Below, piece by piece: positions 1 to 2,270 of a stretch of DNA of 5,234 nucleotides. The stretch spans positions 1 through 5,234 of the forward strand of contig USJI01000096.1 of the NCBI GenBank assembly GCA_900554975.1, written 5' to 3'. Each line of letters opens with the position of its first letter. Position 1 is the first letter of the stretch. This DNA is from an uncultured Ruminococcus sp. Its GTDB lineage: Bacteria > Bacillota > Clostridia > Oscillospirales > Ruminococcaceae. The position numbers and the translations under genes are program-made. The notes beneath the pieces were generated by a model. It did not search any database. It saw nothing but the letters and a program-made list of their open reading frames with translations, and had not been told where the DNA came from.

Positions 1-362
1 AGCCACTCGTCGCATGTGGGAAAGTCTATGCCATCGTTTATTGAGATGATGCGGACACCGGCGTCTCTCAGATCCTCAAGCTCAGCCAGCCCACGGCTGT
101 TTCGCCTGGAAAAACGTGAGAAGTCCTTGATGATAAGTATGGTGTATTTGCCGCTCATTAGCCCTCTGCGCATGTACTGATAACCCTCACGCTGCTCAAA
201 GGTGTAGCCTGAGCGGTCACGATCCTCAAAATATTCGATATCATCATCGGGAAATTTCTGGGCGGCATATGCCGAAATAATGCTCTTCTGGTTTTCGATA
301 GAAGTATTGTCCTTGCCTATCTCCTCATCAACGGAAATACGTAAGTAGGCTGCTATTGCCAT
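1..362 (-). CDS. Large serine recombinase (resolvase/invertase family), N-terminal catalytic part, cut by window edge
   Basis: This is the first 120 residues of a site-specific serine recombinase; the frame is open to base 1, so the DNA-binding C-terminal part lies outside. Such enzymes cut and rejoin attachment sites through a covalent phosphoserine bond and move integrative elements. The start motif YLRIS places the nucleophile at Ser10 and its partner at Arg8, the same numbering as classic resolvases. A second active-site motif, KDFSRFSRRN (residues 79-88), supplies the conserved Asp80, Arg83 and Arg86. The segment IENQKSIISAYAAQ (22-35) and the DRDRSGYTFEQR block (47-58) are typical of large serine recombinases of clostridial transposons and integrative elements. 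The ATG at 362 is chosen because GAAAGGAC lies 9 bases upstream and the catalytic domain begins directly after it. The visible part has no stop or frameshift. Family assignment is firm; the exact subfamily and target site cannot be told. Confidence 0.95.
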   Translation of the reverse strand, partial: MAIAAYLRISVDEEIGKDNTSIENQKSIISAYAAQKFPDDDIEYFEDRDRSGYTFEQREGYQYMRRGLMSGKYTILIIKDFSRFSRRNSRGLAELEDLRDAGVRIISINDGIDFPTCDEW

Positions 363-370
363 TTTAACAC

Positions 371-378
371 GTCCTTTC
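371..378 (-). promoter_or_regulatory. Ribosome binding site of the recombinase
   Basis: The minus strand reads GAAAGGAC, ending about 9 bases before the ATG at 362. It fixes the recombinase start. Confidence 0.75.
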
Positions 379-385
379 AATATAT

Positions 386-413
386 ATTATCATGCTGACG
401 GTATTGGGGTCAA
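386..413 (-). promoter_or_regulatory. Probable sigma-A promoter of the recombinase gene
   Basis: On the minus strand a TTGACC box (plus 408-413) is followed after 16 bases by GATAAT (plus 386-391), within a TGATAATATATAT stretch that also allows 17- or 18-base spacing. It lies between the terminator of the upstream small gene and the recombinase ribosome binding site, giving a short untranslated leader. The position argues that the recombinase is transcribed independently of the small gene. Inferred from consensus match only. Confidence 0.6.
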
Positions 414-416
414 CAG

Positions 417-456
417 GAAAAAAATAGGGGCATCAGCTGTTGGCTGATACCCCTAT
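417..456 (-). terminator. Intrinsic terminator after the 72-residue gene
   Basis: On the minus strand AUAGGGGUAUCAGC pairs with GCUGAUGCCCCUAU (plus 443-456 with 424-437). The 14-bp stem contains one G-U pair and a 5-base loop, and is followed directly by seven U residues. It begins 3 bases after the stop codon of the gene at 460-678 and ends just before the recombinase promoter. This is a textbook Rho-independent terminator that uncouples the two genes. Confidence 0.9.
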
Positions 457-459
457 TCG

Positions 460-678
460 TCATGAAGGCATAACAGGGCTAAGGTGGCTCATGACCAGAG
501 CTACAGTGGTGTCATCGGGCTTCTTTGTGCCGGAGATGAATACCGTAACATCATAGTTCTTTTGCTTGCAGCCGGAGTAGATATCTTTCAGCATCATTCC
601 TACAAGCTCACTGCCTGCTTCGCTTTGAGTCAGCCACACGTCTGTTGTGCGGTCCATTTCATTTACATTTACATTCAT
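460..678 (-). CDS. Small protein of unknown function (72 residues) upstream of the recombinase
   Basis: I do not recognise a named family. The protein begins MNVNVNEMDRTTDVWL and its C-terminal half holds YDVTVFISGTKKPDDTTVAL (residues about 45-64), a strand-turn-helix-like pattern. There is no signal peptide, membrane segment, cysteine pair or obvious DNA-binding motif; it contains a single Cys and looks soluble and cytoplasmic. The ATG at 678 is preferred over an in-frame ATG at 747. It has AAAAGGAGGA seven bases upstream, whereas the upstream ATG has no ribosome binding site and would add a lysine-rich extension translated through that site. AT-rich -10-like sequence at about 751-762 could drive it. 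It has its own terminator and lies directly ahead of the recombinase, so a role connected with the mobile element is plausible but unproven. The coherent frame, strong ribosome binding site and terminator make it a likely real gene. Confidence 0.75.
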   Translation of the reverse strand: MNVNVNEMDRTTDVWLTQSEAGSELVGMMLKDIYSGCKQKNYDVTVFISGTKKPDDTTVALVMSHLSPVMPS

Positions 679-685
679 TTTGATT

Positions 686-695
686 TCCTCCTTTT
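686..695 (-). promoter_or_regulatory. Strong ribosome binding site fixing the small gene's start
   Basis: The minus strand reads AAAAGGAGGA and ends 7 bases before the ATG at 678. It decides against the upstream in-frame ATG at 747, which would place this site inside the coding sequence. Confidence 0.85.
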
Positions 696-782
696 GAATA
701 ATATTGACAGGATCTTTTGGTTTAAACCCCTTTAGATGAGTGCTCATAAATATAATATATAGTTGAAAATGCGAGAAATACG

Positions 783-823
783 GCAGCTTATACCGTAAAA
801 GACATTTTTACGGTATAAGCTGC
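783..823. terminator. Perfect 18-bp hairpin, probable terminator of the upstream minus-strand gene
   Basis: GCAGCTTATACCGTAAAA (783-800) is exactly complementary to 806-823, with a 5-base loop (gacat). It lies about 60 bases past the stop codon of the broken gene at 885-1236 and before the AT-rich promoter area of the small gene. Downstream U runs are weak in both directions (UAUUUCUC on minus, AUCUUAC on plus), although the stem itself carries A/T at the loop end. It may be a bidirectional terminator, an RNA-processing element, or a protein-binding palindrome. Confidence 0.55.
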
Positions 824-884
824 ATCTTACAGACTTTTCAGCTGGATTTTTGTCTATGCCTCAGATGCCCGATATTTCTAGCTT

Positions 885-1236
885 TCAGGCGGTGTAACGA
901 CAAAAAGACATTTTTTCGGATAGAAGTATAGGTCCTCTGTTGTTGTATTTCGTTGCTTGTTTAATTTCACAATACTTGTCAGCCAGTTGATCTTCAAACT
1001 TTCTATCAAAATAATGATAGTCTGTGACGAAAAGTCTGCAAATTGCGAAGTATCCTTGTGATATTACTTGCTCAAAGTCAAGCGCAACAGCAGCTTCTGC
1101 AGAAAAGCCATAGTCATCAATAATATATTTATGATCATACGGATCTTCTCTTATGAAAGCTAATTGACTTTCCTTATACAGCAATGCCTGCTGCGCTGAG
1201 TGCTGCCGAAACAAGTTTTGATACAATAGGGTTCAT
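885..1236 (-). pseudogene. Short gene apparently broken by a frameshift (about 116 residues if restored)
   Basis: A good ribosome binding site (GGAAGGAGAAA, plus 1241-1251) precedes an ATG at 1236. That frame gives only a 20-residue peptide, MNPIVSKLVSAALSAAGIAV, and stops at 1174-1176. Immediately at that stop, the +1 frame continues as YKESQLAFIREDPYDHKYII and runs to a TGA at 885-887. Its sequence looks protein-like (aromatic-rich, with FEQVISQGYFAICRLF and DYHYFDRKFEDQLADKY). Joining the two frames gives a smooth protein, an amphipathic N-terminal helix followed by a mixed alpha/beta body. One single-base change near 1176-1186 would explain the layout. The second frame alone could begin only at a TTG at 1226, inside the first frame and with no ribosome binding site of its own. 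I do not recognise the family. Alternatives are a real 20-residue peptide with an unrelated downstream frame, or programmed frameshifting; a canonical slippery site is not visible. Confidence 0.5.
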
Positions 1237-1240
1237 AATA

Positions 1241-1251
1241 TTTCTCCTTCC
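1241..1251 (-). promoter_or_regulatory. Ribosome binding site before the ATG at 1236
   Basis: The minus strand reads GGAAGGAGAAA, with the core AAGGAG about 7 bases before the ATG. It shows that translation was meant to begin in the 20-residue frame rather than at the TTG at 1226. Confidence 0.7.
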
Positions 1252-1261
1252 TGACTGACAG

Positions 1262-1304
1262 GTACTGCAATTTATCGCACAAAAGCGCATAAAAATTGCG
1301 GTAC
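1262..1304 (-). other. Imperfect hairpin in the leader of the broken gene
   Basis: Plus 1262-1273 pairs with 1293-1304 at 11 of 12 positions. The exception is T1266 with G1300, a G-U pair only if the plus strand is the RNA. An inner 4-bp GCGC/GUGC stem with a UUUU loop can form on the minus-strand RNA. It lies between the three-codon frame at 1363 and the ATG at 1236, so it would form in the untranslated leader of a minus transcript. No U run follows, so it is not a terminator. Confidence 0.5.
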
Positions 1305-1328
1305 GAATAATGTAAAACTTCCTGAGAT

Positions 1329-1344
1329 GCCTGTATTCACAGGC
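1329..1344. other. Small perfect hairpin, 6-bp stem with 4-base loop
   Basis: GCCTGT (1329-1334) and ACAGGC (1339-1344) pair around a 4-base loop; on the minus strand the loop is GAAU. It lies 8 to 23 bases after the three-codon frame in the same minus-strand leader. It may be part of a structured leader; a hairpin this short also arises by chance. Confidence 0.4.
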
Positions 1345-1351
1345 GCTTTGG

Positions 1352-1381
1352 CTAAGATGACATAAGTTCGACCTCCTTTTT
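1352..1381 (-). other. Perfect ribosome binding site followed by a three-codon frame (Met-Ser-Ser-stop)
   Basis: AAAAAGGAGGT (plus 1371-1381) is the best ribosome binding site in the window and stands 7 bases before an ATG at 1363. The frame reads ATG TCA TCT TAG and ends at 1352. Either it is a minimal leader frame or the start of a gene that has been destroyed. A neighbouring frame beginning in this stretch continues as LAKAPVNTGISGSFTLFVPQ for about 28 codons to a TAA near 1276, which would fit a frameshifted remnant. Neither alternative can be proved from this sequence. Confidence 0.5.
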
Positions 1382-1417
1382 AAAAGATTTGGTTTTATGA
1401 TAAAATACGTGCTTTTT

Positions 1418-1450
1418 GCATGGGAAAGCATCATTTCTGCCATGCTTTCC
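1418..1450 (-). promoter_or_regulatory. Two overlapping, mutually exclusive stem-loops
   Basis: GGAAAGCAT (1423-1431) pairs perfectly with ATGCTTTCC (1442-1450) across 10 bases. Alternatively GCATGG (1418-1423) pairs with CCATGC (1440-1445). The two structures share bases and cannot coexist. Located just after the terminator at 1460-1503 on the minus strand and before the strong ribosome binding site at 1371-1381, they resemble a switching leader, but the second structure lacks a U run. The DNA palindrome could equally be a protein-binding site. Confidence 0.4.
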
Positions 1451-1459
1451 AACATAAAC

Positions 1460-1503
1460 AAAAATGCCCTGTGTGACCGTATATGGCGGTAAACACAGGG
1501 CAT
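1460..1503 (-). terminator. Intrinsic terminator with no obvious gene in front of it
   Basis: On the minus strand AUGCCCUGUGU (plus 1493-1503) pairs with ACACAGGGCAU (1464-1474). An inner ACCG/CGGU stem extends it, and five U residues follow. It is oriented to stop minus-strand transcription, yet upstream on that strand lie only an AT-rich promoter-like stretch (about 1518-1547) and the excisionase-like gene on the opposite strand. It may be an attenuator for the genes at 885-1236, terminate a short RNA started near 1510, or protect against antisense transcription of the plus-strand gene. Confidence 0.75.
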
Positions 1504-1517
1504 AAGCATGTATATCA

Positions 1518-1547
1518 AGTATATAATATATAATTATTTTTCGTTAA
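1518..1547. promoter_or_regulatory. AT-rich divergent promoter candidate
   Basis: The stretch holds two plus-strand TATAAT boxes (1522-1527 and 1529-1534) without a good -35. On the minus strand, TTAACG (plus 1542-1547) and TATACT (plus 1518-1523) are separated by 18 bases. It could serve the excisionase-like gene to the right, with a leader of about 100 bases, and a minus transcript that meets the terminator at 1503. Inferred from base composition and weak consensus matches. Confidence 0.35.
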
Positions 1548-1560
1548 AATACGGTAAATT

Positions 1561-1590
1561 GCGACAGCTGGCGATAATTTGCGACAATAC
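1561..1590. repeat. Three direct GCGAYA boxes at exact 10-bp spacing
   Basis: GCGACAGCTG (1561), GCGATAATTT (1571) and GCGACAATAC (1581) start one helical turn apart, so the shared GCGAYA cores face the same side of the DNA. They lie 50 to 75 bases before the start of a small excisionase-type helix-turn-helix gene. Excisionases of this kind bind short direct repeats cooperatively, so these boxes could be its own operator or a recombination accessory site. The link to the neighbouring protein is inferred. Confidence 0.45.
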
Positions 1591-1594
1591 GTTA

Positions 1595-1612
1595 AGGCGA
1601 GTATCATCGCCT
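1595..1612. repeat. Short inverted repeat in the leader of the excisionase-like gene
   Basis: AGGCGA (1595-1600) and TCGCCT (1607-1612) form a perfect 6-bp inverted repeat around gtatca, ending 9 bases before the GAAGGGG ribosome binding site. It may be an operator half-site pair or a small leader hairpin; its GCGA core recalls the neighbouring direct repeats. Confidence 0.35.
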
Positions 1613-1620
1613 GAAAATAT

Positions 1621-1627
1621 GAAGGGG
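1621..1627 (+). promoter_or_regulatory. Ribosome binding site of the helix-turn-helix gene
   Basis: GAAGGGG ends 8 bases before the ATG at 1636. An overlapping ATG at 1619 is in another frame and lies upstream of this site, so it is not used for this protein. Confidence 0.7.
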
Positions 1628-1635
1628 TTGATAAT

Positions 1636-1803
1636 ATGTACTTTAATACAAACGACAAATACATTACTCCCGAAGAGGTTGCCGATGAGCTTGGTCTGTC
1701 TCTTACTACTGTTTACAATCTGCTGAGAAAAGGTCAGCTGCCGGGGATAAAGGTGGGGAGAAAGTGGTTTATTCTTAGGGAGAAGATTGAGAGAATTTGT
1801 TAA
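1636..1803 (+). CDS. Excisionase-type helix-turn-helix DNA-binding protein (55 residues)
   Basis: This tiny protein consists almost wholly of one winged helix-turn-helix of the MerR-like excisionase (HTH_17) type. ITPEEVADELGLSLTTVYNLLRKGQLPGIKVGRKWFI has the recognition helix in LSLTTVYNLLRKG (residues about 22-34) and the wing in PGIKVGRKWFILREKIE (residues about 36-52). Proteins of this kind bind DNA next to attachment sites and steer a recombinase towards excision, or act as small repressors. The ATG at 1636 has GAAGGGG eight bases upstream and starts 8 residues before the conserved ITPEEVA. The length fits single-domain members of the family. The gene has its own terminator (1832-1870) and lies divergent to the minus-strand recombinase module about 1.3 kb away, so it may be that element's recombination directionality factor. 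Function by family is well supported; partnership with this recombinase is inferred. Confidence 0.88.
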   Translation: MYFNTNDKYITPEEVADELGLSLTTVYNLLRKGQLPGIKVGRKWFILREKIERIC

Positions 1804-1831
1804 AATCTGCGCATTATCAGAGTTTATACAA

Positions 1832-1870
1832 ATGGCTGTTGCGGCACGAGCGCTGCAACAGCCATGTTTT
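1832..1870 (+). terminator. Intrinsic terminator of the helix-turn-helix gene
   Basis: ATGGCTGTTGC (1832-1842) pairs perfectly with GCAACAGCCAT (1855-1865), an 11-bp stem that closes on a 12-base loop, followed by GTTTTAT. It lies 29 bases after the stop codon at 1801-1803. The U run is short but the stem is strong. Confidence 0.75.
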
Positions 1871-1937
1871 ATGGCATTGACATATATCTGTGCTTTCATG
1901 CTTTTTTTATGATTTATTTTACAAAATGATCTGACCT

Positions 1938-2114
1938 TTATCGATCATTGAATTCTCTGAACGCCTTCTGGCGTGTAATTACACATTCCGCTATTCTGTC
2001 AGCAATAATTCCTTTGTCACGCTCGGCATAATATTCCAGCATGGGTGCAATTATCTGCTTTATCTGTGTTTTTGTAAATTGTGGGATACGAAGCTGCTTT
2101 CCGAATAAAGCTGC
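1938..2114 (-). pseudogene. 3' remnant of an unidentified gene (58 codons, no start)
   Basis: The minus strand has an open frame from directly after a TGA (2115-2117) to a TAA (1938-1940). It encodes AALFGKQLRIPQFTKTQIKQ and continues with MLEYYAERDKGIIADRIAEC to a charged C-terminus ending in KAFREFNDR. The composition is protein-like and helical, but there is no ribosome binding site and the only Met lies mid-frame. Just upstream, another frame reads QISCLYFPKGTNDTEQLYSE (about 2104-2163) and meets this one near 2100-2117. The two may therefore be parts of the same gene joined by a frameshift, with the 5' end lost. I do not recognise the family. Its position between the excisionase-like gene and the secreted-protein promoter fits a decayed mobile-element gene. 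Confidence 0.5.
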
Positions 2115-2200
2115 TCAGTATCGTTAGTGCCTTTAGGAAAATACAAGCAACTTATCTGTATAGACCACCTATATGATTTGCAATATTTATAATAAATTAA

Positions 2201-2242
2201 CAAATATTTTCTTGTATTGTGCTATAATAAAGAAAATATTTG
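2201..2242. repeat. 13-bp perfect inverted repeat bracketing the -10 box
   Basis: CAAATATTTTCTT (2201-2213) is exactly complementary to 2230-2242, separated by 16 bases that contain the extended -10 box of the surface-protein gene. The left arm covers the -35 region and the right arm the transcription start region. This is a good layout for a repressor or architectural protein controlling the promoter. The arms are AT-rich, so chance cannot be excluded. Confidence 0.55.
2220..2228 (+). promoter_or_regulatory. Extended -10 promoter of the surface-protein gene
   Basis: TGCTATAAT (2220-2228) is a perfect extended -10 element. No convincing TTGACA lies 16 to 18 bases upstream, which is usual for extended -10 promoters. 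Transcription would start near 2235, leaving a leader of about 35 bases before the TTG start at 2271. A second TATAAT at 2188-2193 has no recognisable -35 either. Confidence 0.6.
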
Positions 2243-2255
2243 CTTTATTTTACAA

Positions 2256-2265
2256 AAAGGTGGGG
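2256..2265 (+). promoter_or_regulatory. Ribosome binding site supporting a TTG start
   Basis: AAAAGGTGGGG-type sequence (core AAGGTGG) lies about 8 bases before the TTG at 2271. The first in-frame ATG is 13 codons further on, inside the predicted signal peptide and without a ribosome binding site, so the TTG is preferred. Confidence 0.65.
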
Positions 2266-2270
2266 TTGAT

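Larger units (their letters stand above)
1804..2200. other. Stretch between the helix-turn-helix gene and the surface-protein promoter
   Basis: Apart from the terminator (1832-1870) and the gene remnant (1938-2114), this holds only AT-rich sequence. No intact gene, RNA gene or transposon end was found. The density of stops and the remnant suggest decayed DNA. Confidence 0.5.

Noticed and set aside
484..735. 83-codon plus-strand frame opposite the 72-residue gene
   Set aside because: No ribosome binding site; it passes through the strong minus-strand ribosome binding site, and the translation is a low-complexity mirror of the real gene.
1262..1310. T-box riboswitch, suggested by CGUACCGCAA on the minus strand
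   Set aside because: The full T-box core (GGUGGNACCGCG context), an upstream specifier loop and a terminator with a U run are absent.
1508..1726. 72-codon plus-strand frame overlapping the excisionase-like gene
   Set aside because: It starts in the AT-rich promoter area without a ribosome binding site and overlaps the well-supported helix-turn-helix gene in another frame.
1534..1899. 121-codon open frame on the minus strand
   Set aside because: It runs opposite the excisionase-like gene and through its terminator and promoter, has no ribosome binding site, and its translation is not protein-like. It is a shadow.
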